Assembly: GCF_023147505.1 (NCBI RefSeq)
Contig: NZ_JAHXPB010000004.1
Span: forward strand, 124,001-188,000
Direction: 5' to 3'
DNA: 64,000 nt
Source of the DNA: Brevundimonas sp. EYE_349
GTDB taxonomy: Bacteria > Pseudomonadota > Alphaproteobacteria > Caulobacterales > Caulobacteraceae
Below, in pieces: positions 55,993 through 64,000 of this stretch; within the stretch, counting starts at the first letter, position 1, and each line of letters opens with the position of its first letter. The notes beneath the pieces were generated by a model. The model did no database searches and was not told the DNA's origin. It was given only the letters and a program-made list of their open reading frames with translations. The position numbers and the translations under genes are program-made.

Positions 55993-56640
55993 CTAGGTTC
56001 TTGCCCCATACCGCATCCGACTCAGCGCCTCATTCACCCTACGGAACGGCGCGTCGAAATCCTTGCCTGCCTTCCATTTTTCGAAGGCCATGACGTTTTC
56101 GATGCGGCGGGCGACGAATTCTTCTGCGCGTTCACGACCGTCGAACCAGCGCATCGTCAGGGCTGGAATCAGGATGCCCGACAGGATGGTTCGCTTCGAA
56201 TAATGGTTCCAATCGGTCGCCTCGTCGCCGGCCCAGCGCCACAGGTGGTCAGCGCTTTCCCAGGCCAGTTTCAGCCCTAGATCGGCGTTGGCGGGCAGGG
56301 CCAGGAAGGCGGCGCATCGGCGTGTGGCCTCAAGGTCGGCGGCGCCCGCCTCCATCCGCTCGGACACGGCGCGGGCGATTCTTTCGCGAATCTTCAACGA
56401 CTTGGCGTCGATGGCGGACAAGGCCTGTAAGGCCCGCGAATCGTGGCGACGCGACAACAGGGCGGCCAGATCACGCGCGCCATTGGGCAGCAGCAGTTCT
56501 TCGTCGCCAAGGGACAGTCCGCTGGCCTCGCACGCCTCGCGCACCAGGCGCGCGTTCCAGCCCAGGGCGGGCGCGCGGGCTATGGCGGCGTCCAGCACGG
56601 TCTGCTCGGTGCGGTCGGCCCAGTCGGGGTTCTGTGTCAT
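55993..56640 (-). CDS. COQ9 family protein (ubiquinone biosynthesis)
   Basis: This 215-residue protein resembles alphaproteobacterial COQ9, a TetR-fold lipid-binding factor that helps present quinone intermediates to hydroxylases. The helix-turn-helix-like N-terminus (LGWNARLVREACEASGL) and the conserved C-terminal segments HLWRWAGDEATDWNHYSKR and RRIENVMAFEKWK support this. It is one of three ubiquinone-related genes in this window, together with ubiD and ubiX, none adjacent. Confidence 0.88.
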   Translation of the reverse strand: MTQNPDWADRTEQTVLDAAIARAPALGWNARLVREACEASGLSLGDEELLLPNGARDLAALLSRRHDSRALQALSAIDAKSLKIRERIARAVSERMEAGAADLEATRRCAAFLALPANADLGLKLAWESADHLWRWAGDEATDWNHYSKRTILSGILIPALTMRWFDGRERAEEFVARRIENVMAFEKWKAGKDFDAPFRRVNEALSRMRYGART

Positions 56641-56827
56641 GGGGGGAACATACGCCTGTCGCGCGGGGGTTTCGAGCCTTCAAGAATGGTCGCGTTGAAC
56701 TGGACAGGGCAGGGTGGGTCGTGTATCAGCGCGCCTTCATCCGAGGGCCTCGCTCCCGGAAGACGATTTTATTTTGTTCGCCCGTCTCCCTCACAGGACG
56801 CGGCGGGCGGCCAAAGGAGAGTTTAAC

Positions 56828-57070
56828 CTGGTTCAGATTTTCGTCCGCGACAACAACGTCGATCAGGCGCTGAAGGCCCTGAAGAAGAAGATGCAGCGCG
56901 AAGGCAGCTTCCGTGAAATGAAGCGCCACGTGCATTACGAAAAGCCGTCGGAAAAGCGCGCCCGCCAAAAGGCTGAAGCTGTCCGTCGCGCCCGCAAGCT
57001 GGCGCGCAAGCGCGCTCAACGCGAGGGCCTGCTGCCCGCGCCGAAGCCGCGCGTTCCCGGCGGTCGTTAA
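56828..57070 (+). CDS. rpsU: 30S ribosomal protein S21, probable CTG start
   Basis: S21 is an 80-residue, highly basic small-subunit protein involved in translation initiation. The conserved start [19 protein letters not shown] is preceded by CTG, with AAAGGAG 8 bases before it, while ATG codons upstream lead to a non-homologous arginine-rich ORF. CTG is therefore the best start candidate. The C-terminus is extended by [10 protein letters not shown] terminator follows 28 bases later. Confidence 0.93.
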   Translation: MVQIFVRDNNVDQALKALKKKMQREGSFREMKRHVHYEKPSEKRARQKAEAVRRARKLARKRAQREGLLPAPKPRVPGGR

Positions 57071-57097
57071 GACCTCGGCGAAAGCCACAAGATTAGA

Positions 57098-57126
57098 GGC
57101 CGCTTCCGAAAGGAGGCGGCCTTTTT
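57098..57126 (+). terminator. Rho-independent terminator after rpsU
   Basis: Arms GGCCGC (57098-57103) and GCGGCC (57116-57121), extended by partial pairing around a CGAAAG loop, are followed by TTTTTC. It lies just past the rpsU stop. Confidence 0.85.
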
Positions 57127-57130
57127 CGTG

Positions 57131-57165
57131 TCTCCTCCCCACCGCTTTCGCGACGGGGAGGATAG
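57131..57165. repeat. Intergenic palindromic repeat, CTCCCC/GGGGAG type (copy 2)
   Basis: Arms CCTCCCC (57134-57140) and GGGGAGG (57155-57161) enclose ACCGCTTTCGCGAC. The inner ACCGCTT.CGCG is shared with the complement of copy 1 near 14860-14875, so both belong to one dispersed family. It lies between rpsU and the ABC permease gene. Confidence 0.55.
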
Positions 57166-57173
57166 ACGCCTGC

Positions 57174-58532
57174 CTAGTTCTGTCCTGTCACCGCCCGGCC
57201 GAACGTTTTCCAACTCAGCTTCACGTCCGACAGGGCGCCGGCGCGGAAGGCGCGGCCGGCGATCCAGACCATGAAGGCGGCCGTGGCGAACATGCCGATC
57301 AGGGTCAGCACGACCTCGATCAGGGGCGGATCGCTGGGCGCCCGCGCGCTCATCAGGAAGGGGGTGAAGAAGGGAATCCACGACAGCACCTTGACCACCG
57401 GCGCGTCCGGGCTGGTCAGGGCCATCTGCATGACCAGGATGGGCACCACCAAGATCATCATGATCGGCCCCATCAGCGTCTGGGCGTCGCGCGGCGTCTC
57501 GCAGAAGGCGCCGATGGCGGCGAACAGCACCGCATACATCAGATATCCGCCGACCATATAGGCCATGAAATAGAAGATCAGGCCGTCGTGCATCAGCGCC
57601 TGTCCGATGCTGGCCGCCACCTGGGGCGAGGCGGACATCAGGGTCGATGCGCCGATCCCGCCCCACACCGCCATGACCGTCAGCGTCAGCAGCGCCACCC
57701 CCAGCACCTTGCCGGTCAGAATCTCGGTCGTCGACGCCGAGGACAAAAGCACCTCCAGGATCTTGTTCGACTTCTCCTCCATCACGCTGTTCAGCAATAT
57801 GGAGGCGCCGGTGATGACCAGCGACCACAGCAGGAAACCGGCCCCCAGGCCCACGAAGGACGGGATGCGGTCGCGCATCGACACCTCGGCTCCGCTGGCG
57901 GCGTTGGGGGAGAAGGCCTTCACCTCGGGCTGGAACGTCTGGATCTCGGTGGCCACGGCCGGAGGCACGCCAGCCTCGGCCAGCAGTTCGTTGCGGCGCG
58001 CATCGCGCAGGGCGCTGCGGACGAAGCCGGACACGTCATTGTCGGTGGCGCGGGCGGTCCAGACCTGGGCGGCGGGCTTGCCGTCGATCCGGTTCAGAAA
58101 CACCACGGCGTCCAGGCGATCGGTCTTGGGCGTCTGCTTGTCCAGCGCCGTCTTGATGGCGGCGTCACGCGCCGGGCCGGTCGCATCGGCGATGGCGGCC
58201 GGCGCCGCGACCAAACGAATTTTTGGCGCGCTGATGGAGGCCATGGCGCGCCCGGCGCCGGCCTGACCCTTCTCGGCGGCGATGCGCAGCCGTTCGCCCT
58301 GCCGATCCAGATCGGCCTGCAAGGCGTCGCGGACCGTGGCGGCCAAGCCCGTGGCGGCGGGGCCCTGTTCGATCACGGCTACCGTCTTGATCGGCTCGGC
58401 CGACCGGATCAGCAGCGGGATGCCCCCGCCCAGCACGGCGAACATCGGAAAGGCCAGCAACGACAGCCAGAACCCCACCGTCTTGGCGTAGGCGACATAT
58501 TCGCGGCGCGCGATCAGCAGGGTGCGCTTCAT
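57174..58532 (-). CDS. ABC-2 type transporter permease (NatB-like)
   Basis: This 452-residue permease begins MKRTLLIARREYVAYAKTVGFW, which is typical of NatB-type sodium or drug exporters, and has one N-terminal helix, a large extracytoplasmic domain (about 40-220) and five or six helices at the C-terminus. The first helix after the domain carries SVMEEKSNKILEVLLSS, the family signature. The substrate is not determinable. It overlaps the ATPase gene upstream by 4 bases. Confidence 0.9.
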   Translation of the reverse strand: MKRTLLIARREYVAYAKTVGFWLSLLAFPMFAVLGGGIPLLIRSAEPIKTVAVIEQGPAATGLAATVRDALQADLDRQGERLRIAAEKGQAGAGRAMASISAPKIRLVAAPAAIADATGPARDAAIKTALDKQTPKTDRLDAVVFLNRIDGKPAAQVWTARATDNDVSGFVRSALRDARRNELLAEAGVPPAVATEIQTFQPEVKAFSPNAASGAEVSMRDRIPSFVGLGAGFLLWSLVITGASILLNSVMEEKSNKILEVLLSSASTTEILTGKVLGVALLTLTVMAVWGGIGASTLMSASPQVAASIGQALMHDGLIFYFMAYMVGGYLMYAVLFAAIGAFCETPRDAQTLMGPIMMILVVPILVMQMALTSPDAPVVKVLSWIPFFTPFLMSARAPSDPPLIEVVLTLIGMFATAAFMVWIAGRAFRAGALSDVKLSWKTFGRAVTGQN

Positions 58533-59476
58533 TGGACCGCCTCCGACGGCGAGGCGGGTTGGTCGGGATGGTCGCCGGTCAGGCCGATGAAGGCGTCGTG
58601 CAGCGTCGGCTCCTTTAAGGCGAAGCCGCGCACGTCCAGGCCGTTCAGGAAGGCGGCCTTCAACGTCTCTTGCCCCGCCGCGCCCGGCGACAGGGCGATT
58701 TTCAGCCGTCGCACGCCATCCTGTTCGGACAGGGTTTCGACCCCCGCTACGCCAGGCAGGGTCGCCGCCGCCTGGGCGTCGATGGCGCCGTCCAGATCAA
58801 GGAATCGGGGCGAGGTCGCCTTGGCCTGCTCGACCGTGCCTTCGAACGCTTTTCGCCCGCGCGCCAGCAGCACGACCTTGTCGCACAGCCGCTCGGCATG
58901 CTGCATCACATGGGTGGAGAACAAGACCGTGGCCCCGTTGGCCGCCAGATCGCGGATCATGGCTTCCAGCCCCTGCTGGTTCATGGGGTCCAGGCCCGAG
59001 AACGGCTCGTCCAGGATGACGAACTCAGGCTGGTGCACGACCGAGGCGATCAGTTGCACCTTCTGCGCCATCCCCTTGGACAGTTCCTTCATCTTCTTTT
59101 TCTGCGCGGCGCCCAGCCCCTGCTGCTCCAGCATGGTCTTGGCGCGACGGCGACCTTCCGCAGGGGGCAGTCCCTTCAGCGCGCCGAAAAAGGCGATGGC
59201 CTCGACCGGCGTCATCTTCTTGTACAGACCCCGCTCCTCGGGCAGGAAGCCGATGCGGTCGCGCACCTGACGTCCGTCGGCGGCGCCCAAAATCTCGATC
59301 CGACCCGCCGTCGCCGGTTGAAGCCCCAGGATCATCCGCAGGGTCGAGGTCTTGCCCGCCCCATTGGGACCCAGAAACCCGCAGATCGAGCCCTTCTGAA
59401 CCTGAAAGCTCAGATCGCGCACCGCGTCGAAATCGCCGTATCGCTTGCTCACGCTCTCCAGCGTCAACGCCGCCAT
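58529..59476 (-). CDS. ABC transporter ATP-binding protein (NatA-like)
   Basis: This 315-residue ATPase has Walker A GPNGAGKT, signature LSKGMAQKV and Walker B FVILDEPFSGLDP. The C-terminal region of about 80 residues matches the DUF4162-like tail of NatA proteins. The start MAALTLESV at 59476 removes a 46-residue non-homologous ORF extension. It pairs with the permease through a 4-base overlap. Confidence 0.93.
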   Translation of the reverse strand: MAALTLESVSKRYGDFDAVRDLSFQVQKGSICGFLGPNGAGKTSTLRMILGLQPATAGRIEILGAADGRQVRDRIGFLPEERGLYKKMTPVEAIAFFGALKGLPPAEGRRRAKTMLEQQGLGAAQKKKMKELSKGMAQKVQLIASVVHQPEFVILDEPFSGLDPMNQQGLEAMIRDLAANGATVLFSTHVMQHAERLCDKVVLLARGRKAFEGTVEQAKATSPRFLDLDGAIDAQAAATLPGVAGVETLSEQDGVRRLKIALSPGAAGQETLKAAFLNGLDVRGFALKEPTLHDAFIGLTGDHPDQPASPSEAVQ

Positions 59477-59540
59477 GTCGCCCCCTAATGTTGCAGCCGT
59501 CAGCCTATGGGCGTCGCCGCCCGGACGCCAGCCGCCAGAG

Positions 59541-61427
59541 CTATTTGAGAACCGGCAAGTCGATATAGGAGGCGTCCGCCCCGTCATGGTGCACGGCGTT
59601 GTCGGCGATAACACCCTCGCGTTCGCTTTCGTTCGGTCCGCCGGTGTTCAGATTCCTGACGAATTTCGGGAAGTTGGAGCTGGTGATCTCGACCCTGATC
59701 CGGTGGCCTGGCTGGAAGGTGTTGCTGATGGTCATCGGCGTCGGCTGAACCGTGGCGACCTGGCCGGGCGTCAGAGGCGTGGGCCTGTCGTAGCCGTCCC
59801 GATATCGCGCCCGCATGATGGTGTCGCCCAGGATATAGGCTGTCCCGTCCGGCGCCACATCCACCAGCTTGACCGCGAAGTCGGTGTCGGGCGCCGAGGA
59901 CGACACCTTCAGCACCGTGTCGATGAAGCCGGTGACCTGCATCGGCTGGGTCAGCGGCTCGGACGTGTAGACCAGCACGTCGTTGCGCGCCTCGATCTGG
60001 CGTTGGTCGAAAGCGCCGGCGGTCACCAGACCGCCGTTGCAGCAATCGCCTCCGCCGATGGTCTGGACCGGGTTCATGGGATCGTAGCGATAGCGGTCGG
60101 CCGATTCTCCGGCCGGCGGCGCGTCCAGGCTCAACCGTCCGCCGCCGTTCAAACTGTTGGCCGCGCCGCCTGAGCGCAGATACATCCGCACCGTCTGTAC
60201 GCCAGCCGGCGGCCATTGGGCGGCGGTGCGCCAGGCGTTCTCGCCCATGTTGAAATATTGGACGTGCGGCGTGCTCTCCGGGAAGGCGCGGCGCTCGCCC
60301 TTGAGCCAGCGGTCGAACCAGGCATGGACCAGGGCGTCGCTGTCGAAGCTGGCGTCGCCCAGCGCCCGGTCGCCGGAGCGATAGTTGGGCCCCAGGCCGG
60401 CGAAGGCGCAGTGGTTGTTCGGGCCGACCACCACATACTGGTTCTCGGCCGCCTCGCGATCCTGCGTCGACGCCCGTGCGTGATTGAACAGTTCCATGTT
60501 CGGGCCGATCGACACATCATACCAGCTGTTGAACCACAGGGACGGCACGCCCCAACCCATGTCGTCGTGATACAGGCCGCCCTGGCGCCAGGCCGGATCG
60601 GCGGGCGTGCGGGCGATCAACTGTTCGAAGGTGGCGGGCGGCTCACCCAGGTCAGACAGCATCTGATCGACCGGCAGGTGACGAATCTGGCTGGGCCAAT
60701 TGACCTCGGGCTTCTTGGCGTCCAGGTCGTTGTAGAGGAACAGCCGTGCGCGGGTCTTCTGATCGATGTCGGCTGGAACCTGCGCGCGCAGCGGATTGTC
60801 CACCCCGTACAGCCAGACGAAGAACAGGTTGCGTGGCACGCCGCCGGTGTACCAGTTGCCCTGTTCCTGGAACCGACCGACCTTGCCGATGCCGGCGCCG
60901 GAAGCCTGGGGCACCATGGCGGCGTGGGCCGGGTGGTTCTGCGCCGCCAGGGCCAGTTGCCATTCGGCGGACGATGAGCAACCCAGCGTGCCCACCTTGC
61001 CGTTCGACCAGGGTTGAGCCGAGATCCAGGTCAGGGCGTCGTAGCCGTCGGTCTGCGGATAGCCCAGGATCTGGTAGTCGCCGCCCGAGAAATAGCGCCC
61101 GCGCTCGTTCTCGATCACGAAGGCGTAGCCTCGGCTGACCCAGGTCAGGGCCGTCCGTGTCGTGCGGGCGTTGTTGGCCAACTCGTTATAGGGTGTCCGC
61201 ACGAAGACAGTGGGCAAAGGCGCAGTCGCGTTCTTGGGCCGATAGACATTTGTCGCCAGTCCGACCCCGTCCCGCATCGGCACCATGACCGCCGTCTGCA
61301 CATCGGCGATGCGCGACAGCTCGGTTTGGGCGGCGGCGTCGCTATAGCGACCATAATCCTGCGCCGATACGGCGAGGGGCGACAGCGCCAGAATCCCGGC
61401 CACGACGGCGGCGACGAACCTGTTCAT
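59541..61427 (-). CDS. CocE/NonD family secreted hydrolase (S15-like)
   Basis: This 628-residue alpha/beta hydrolase has a signal peptide (VAAVVAGILALSPLAVSA) and a nucleophile region GTLGCSSSAEWQ, in the position where CocE-like acyl or peptide hydrolases have GxSxxG. FVRTPYNE near the N-terminus, WFDRWLKGE, and the C-terminal jelly-roll beginning near TVRMYLRSG all fit the X-Pro dipeptidyl-peptidase/CocE family. It is probably periplasmic. The substrate may be a peptide, ester or amide. Confidence 0.88.
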   Translation of the reverse strand: MNRFVAAVVAGILALSPLAVSAQDYGRYSDAAAQTELSRIADVQTAVMVPMRDGVGLATNVYRPKNATAPLPTVFVRTPYNELANNARTTRTALTWVSRGYAFVIENERGRYFSGGDYQILGYPQTDGYDALTWISAQPWSNGKVGTLGCSSSAEWQLALAAQNHPAHAAMVPQASGAGIGKVGRFQEQGNWYTGGVPRNLFFVWLYGVDNPLRAQVPADIDQKTRARLFLYNDLDAKKPEVNWPSQIRHLPVDQMLSDLGEPPATFEQLIARTPADPAWRQGGLYHDDMGWGVPSLWFNSWYDVSIGPNMELFNHARASTQDREAAENQYVVVGPNNHCAFAGLGPNYRSGDRALGDASFDSDALVHAWFDRWLKGERRAFPESTPHVQYFNMGENAWRTAAQWPPAGVQTVRMYLRSGGAANSLNGGGRLSLDAPPAGESADRYRYDPMNPVQTIGGGDCCNGGLVTAGAFDQRQIEARNDVLVYTSEPLTQPMQVTGFIDTVLKVSSSAPDTDFAVKLVDVAPDGTAYILGDTIMRARYRDGYDRPTPLTPGQVATVQPTPMTISNTFQPGHRIRVEITSSNFPKFVRNLNTGGPNESEREGVIADNAVHHDGADASYIDLPVLK

Positions 61428-61495
61428 TTCCGATGCCCCTCCCAAGGCGCGGGAAGGTTAGGCCGATTGGTCCGCGGGCGGCAAGGCTAAGGTCG

Positions 61496-62134
61496 TCAGG
61501 CCTTGGGTTTGACGGCGATCTCGAAGTGGCGGTCCATGACCTTGGTCGGATTGACCTGGGCGCCGTCGCGGCGGACTTCGAAATGCAGGTGAGGGCCGGT
61601 GGAATAGCCGGTAGAGCCGACCAAGCCGATGCGCTGTGCGGGCGTCAGGCGATCGCCGCTGGCCACGTCGATGCGGCTGAGGTGGCCGTAAAGGGTGGTC
61701 ATGCCGTTGGGGTGGCGCACTTCGATGAAATTGCCATAGCCCCCAGCGTCATAGCCGGTGCGCAGCACCTGTCCCTCGGCGGCGGTGAAGACGCTGGTGC
61801 CCTGGGGGGCGGCGATGTCCACGCCCTTGTGGGCGCGGGCCTTGGCCTCGATGGCCAGTTTTCGCAGGCCGAAGACCGAGTTGATGGCGTAGCCGCGCAC
61901 CGGGGCGGTGAACACAATCTGGCGCGTGACGGGGCCGGCCTTTTCCGCCTGGGCCTTGATGGGCGGGGCGACGGGGGCGGCGATGGGCTTTGACGTGCGG
62001 TCGGGCGCGGGGGCGACGTTCGGGGCGGCGGCGGCGGCGAAGACGGCCACGGCGGCGAAGGCGGCCGTCTGGCCGGAGTGGATCAAAAGGGTCTTGCAGC
62101 GCGCCATCGGCGCGTCGGTCAGCAGGCGTCGCAT
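61496..62134 (-). CDS. M23 family metallopeptidase (LytM-like)
   Basis: This 212-residue protein has an N-terminal hydrophobic segment and a C-terminal M23 domain. Zinc ligands are in AHKGVDIAAP (HxxxD) and GPHLHFEV, with the family YGHLSRI between. Such enzymes cut peptide cross-links in peptidoglycan, or act as inactive activators of amidases; here the ligands look complete. ATG 62134 has GGAG 10 bases before; ATG 62107 is possible. Confidence 0.9.
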   Translation of the reverse strand: MRRLLTDAPMARCKTLLIHSGQTAAFAAVAVFAAAAAPNVAPAPDRTSKPIAAPVAPPIKAQAEKAGPVTRQIVFTAPVRGYAINSVFGLRKLAIEAKARAHKGVDIAAPQGTSVFTAAEGQVLRTGYDAGGYGNFIEVRHPNGMTTLYGHLSRIDVASGDRLTPAQRIGLVGSTGYSTGPHLHFEVRRDGAQVNPTKVMDRHFEIAVKPKA

Positions 62135-62298
62135 TCGGCGGCGTCTCCAGCGTATTTACGCTCTGGAATTAAGGAACGCGGCGTTCGACGACGCACGGCG
62201 TTCCGTGGAAGGCCGGCTTATGCCCGGGGGCTGGGGCGACTTTGGGGCCTGGTCTGGGCGGCGGATGGTCGCAGGACGGAACCGGGCCGTGCCGACGT

Positions 62299-62523
62299 TC
62301 AGGCGATGATGTCGGGCAGGATGACGTCCTCGATCTTCACGATCTCGTCCTTCAGGGCCAGCTTTCTTCGCTTGAGTCGGGCGATCATCAACTGGTCCGG
62401 CAGCGTCGCCTGGCTGAGCGCGTCGATTGAGGCGTCCAGGTCGGCGTGCTCCTGGCGCAGCAGTTTGACGCGGGCGTGCAGGGCCGCTTCTTCCTCGCTG
62501 ATTTCAGGCAGGTCGTCGTTCAT
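62299..62523 (-). CDS. YdcH/DUF465 family small protein
   Basis: This 74-residue helical protein has HARVKLLRQEHADLDASIDALS followed by DQLMIARLKRRKLALKDEI, the pattern of DUF465/YdcH proteins that form a two-helix hairpin. Function is unknown. A shorter relative with the same RELKxRKLxLKEEI pattern lies at 63741 on the other strand. Confidence 0.85.
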   Translation of the reverse strand: MNDDLPEISEEEAALHARVKLLRQEHADLDASIDALSQATLPDQLMIARLKRRKLALKDEIVKIEDVILPDIIA

Positions 62524-62560
62524 CGTCTGGTCCCCGAAGGCGCTTATAGCGACGCCGGCT

Positions 62561-63025
62561 TCAGGCCGGAAGGGCGTCGGCCAGGCGGATCAGCGCCGGG
62601 CGAGGGGTGACGGCGGCCCAGATCCTGGCGGTGGCGGCCAGGCCCTCGATGGCGGCACGAGGCGGAGCGCTGGGCTCGGGCGCCAGCGCCTCCAGCGCCT
62701 GAAGAAGATGGCGTTCGGCCTCAAGCTCGACCGCCTTGACGCGGTTGCGGATCGTCTCGCGCGGGCCGTCGTCGATGTCGGACACAGGCGCTTTCAGGAT
62801 GCGGCGCATGGCCCGCAACGGCGTCACCACCACCCCGTCCCAGGCGCGGGCGGTGTCGCAGGCGGCCTCTATCGTCTCCTCGTCCGGCCGCCGACCCGTA
62901 GCGGCGGCCCAGGCGGACCACAGCAGCAGCGGCACGTTCTGTTCGTGATGGTCCTGCAGCGCCAGACAGGCGTCGGAAACGCCCGGGTCGCCATAGGCGG
63001 CGACGGCCCAATCCCACAAACTCAT
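62561..63025 (-). CDS. TIGR02444-like protein of unknown function
   Basis: This 154-residue protein begins MSLWDWAVAAYGDPGVSDACLALQD (first part of the TIGR02444 family), then NVPLLLWSAWAA and several helices. The start ATG at 63025 overlaps the ubiX stop as ATGA, so the two genes are coupled. An ORF extension upstream is antisense to ubiX coding sequence and is not used. Biochemistry is unknown. Confidence 0.8.
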   Translation of the reverse strand: MSLWDWAVAAYGDPGVSDACLALQDHHEQNVPLLLWSAWAAATGRRPDEETIEAACDTARAWDGVVVTPLRAMRRILKAPVSDIDDGPRETIRNRVKAVELEAERHLLQALEALAPEPSAPPRAAIEGLAATARIWAAVTPRPALIRLADALPA

Positions 63026-63624
63026 CAGCTCAGACCCTTCCAGCGCCGCACGGCGCTCCAGTCTAGGCCGAACAGGTCCAGCGCGCGGCCCACCGACTGG
63101 TCGACCATCTCCTGGATCGAGGCGGGTCGGGCGTAAAGGGCGGGCAGGGGCGGGGCGATGACGGCGCCCATTTCGGCCAGGGCCGTCATGGTGCGAAGAT
63201 GGCCAAGGTGAAACGGCGTCTCGCGCACCATCAGGACCAGCGGTCGCCGTTCCTTCAAAGTGACGTCCGCCGCCCGGGTCAACAGGGTCGAGGTCACGCC
63301 CGTCGCGATCTCGCTCATGGTCTTGACCGAACACGGCGCCACGATCATGCCCAGGGTGCGAAACGAGCCGGAGGCGATGGTCGCGCCCACATCGGCCAGC
63401 TTGTGCACGACGGACGCCTTGGCGGTCAGCGCCTCCGGCGTCAGATCGGTCTCCTGCGACAATGTGAGCAGGGCGGCCTTGGTCACCACCAGATGGCTCT
63501 CGACGCCCAAATCGCTCAGCGCATCCAGCGTCCGCGCGCCATAGATCGCGCCGGAAGCCCCTGAAATTCCGACCACCATCCGGGCGGGCGGGTTCCGTAT
63601 GGCTCCGTTCACATCATCGACCAT
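63025..63624 (-). CDS. ubiX: Flavin prenyltransferase UbiX
   Basis: UbiX makes prenylated FMN, the cofactor required by UbiD. The 199-residue protein has the family core VVGISGASGAIYGARTLDAL, APCSVKTMSEIATGVT with its flavin-binding segment, and RRPLVLMVRETPFHLGHLRTM. The start is uncertain (63624 or 63579), since neither has a clear ribosome site. It is followed by the TIGR02444-like gene through a 4-base overlap. Confidence 0.94.
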   Translation of the reverse strand: MVDDVNGAIRNPPARMVVGISGASGAIYGARTLDALSDLGVESHLVVTKAALLTLSQETDLTPEALTAKASVVHKLADVGATIASGSFRTLGMIVAPCSVKTMSEIATGVTSTLLTRAADVTLKERRPLVLMVRETPFHLGHLRTMTALAEMGAVIAPPLPALYARPASIQEMVDQSVGRALDLFGLDWSAVRRWKGLS

Positions 63625-63740
63625 TTTTGCGGTCAGCCTCCAACCTGTCCGACGAAGCGGGCTGTCACCGGAATGTGATTCCACAGCCTGCCAAACCGGG
63701 CGCTCACTCTACTGGTCCCTAACCTGAGGAGGCGCAAGCC

Positions 63741-63914
63741 ATGACCATCGAGGCTCGTATTCGCGAACTGGGTAACCGTCATCGCAATCTGGATCAGACG
63801 ATCCAGAAGGAACTCGCCCGGCCGTCCGTGGACACGTTGCAGGTCAGGGAGCTGAAGCAGAGGAAGCTTCGGCTCAAGGAAGAGATCACCAGCCTGGAGG
63901 CCCGCACCCACTAA
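63741..63914 (+). CDS. Short YdcH/DUF465-like protein
   Basis: This 57-residue gene starts at an ATG preceded by TGAGGAGG 9 bases upstream and ends at TAA 63912-63914. It encodes MTIEARIRELGNRHRNLDQ and then ELKQRKLRLKEEITSLE, a two-helix hairpin like DUF465/YdcH. It is too short for many ORF callers. A terminator follows at 63942. It resembles the gene at 62299 and is probably a paralogue. Confidence 0.85.
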   Translation: MTIEARIRELGNRHRNLDQTIQKELARPSVDTLQVRELKQRKLRLKEEITSLEARTH

Positions 63915-63941
63915 ACGGCGTCAGGCTTCCTAGAACGACGA

Positions 63942-63975
63942 CGGCCCCGGAGATTGCTCTCCGGGGCCGTTTTGT
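63942..63975 (+). terminator. Rho-independent terminator after the short YdcH-like gene
   Basis: A perfect 11-bp stem CGGCCCCGGAG/CTCCGGGGCCG (63942-63952, 63959-63969) with a 6-base loop is followed by TTTT. Confidence 0.9.
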
Positions 63976-64000
63976 TCTGGAAGACCTTATGTCAGTTCTT

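Overview
This GC-rich window looks like chromosomal DNA from a Caulobacteraceae alphaproteobacterium, most likely Brevundimonas or a close relative. The evidence is a gapR-like gene (DUF2312) next to a TacA-like sigma-54 response regulator, the phoR-pstC-pstA-pstB-phoU-phoB order without pstS, an S21 protein with a typical alphaproteobacterial start, COQ9, an aa3-type CoxIV next to a split-subunit transhydrogenase, and frequent GTG/TTG starts. The genus call is inference; the family-level call is firmer. Genes are tightly packed. No gap exceeds 300 bases, and I saw no insertion sequence, prophage, rRNA or CRISPR array.

Layout. 1-13.2 kb is mostly minus strand: an inositol-monophosphatase-like phosphatase, PmbA/TldE, a MAPEG protein, an M14 peptidase, a DUF3829 lipoprotein, UbiD, a Pr6Pr-type membrane protein, an aldo/keto reductase, an alpha/beta hydrolase, a YjbR protein, a gamma-glutamyltransferase, a lone ExbD/TolR and FolE. 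13.3-21.4 kb holds cysS, a lytic transglycosylase, an unusual tRNA-Cys-like gene, rpmJ, gapR, a small basic protein, a GIY-YIG nuclease-like gene bracketed by inverted copies of a palindromic repeat, a TacA-like regulator and a frameshifted pepF. 21.5-25.8 kb is a transhydrogenase operon (pntAA, pntAB, pntB) interleaved with small genes of unknown function, preceded by a CoxIV subunit. 25.8-37.2 kb has an acyltransferase, a WYL regulator divergent from a small ORF, an M1-like peptidase, a probable heme-uptake pair (TonB-dependent receptor plus DUF6607), ychF, and a probable copper-handling trio (DUF2946-like, PepSY-TM, PCuAC).

37.2-47.8 kb has pth and rplY, an MHYT hybrid histidine kinase, and the Pho regulatory/transport cluster with a clear Pho box in front of pstC. 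47.8-64 kb has hslO, a membrane-anchored helical protein, a SerB-SerA fusion for serine synthesis, a GDSL autotransporter esterase, a diguanylate cyclase, purE-purK, COQ9, rpsU (probable CTG start), a NatAB-type ABC exporter, a CocE/NonD hydrolase, an M23 peptidase, two short YdcH-like proteins, a TIGR02444-like protein and UbiX.

Most of this is housekeeping. The parts most worth a second look are the 354-bp unit at 17611-17964, where a GIY-YIG gene lies between inverted palindromes and seems to lack its catalytic glutamate segment; the tRNA-Cys-like gene at 16437-16513 with an 8-nt anticodon loop; the serine-pathway fusion at 49607; and the small orphan genes embedded in the transhydrogenase operon.
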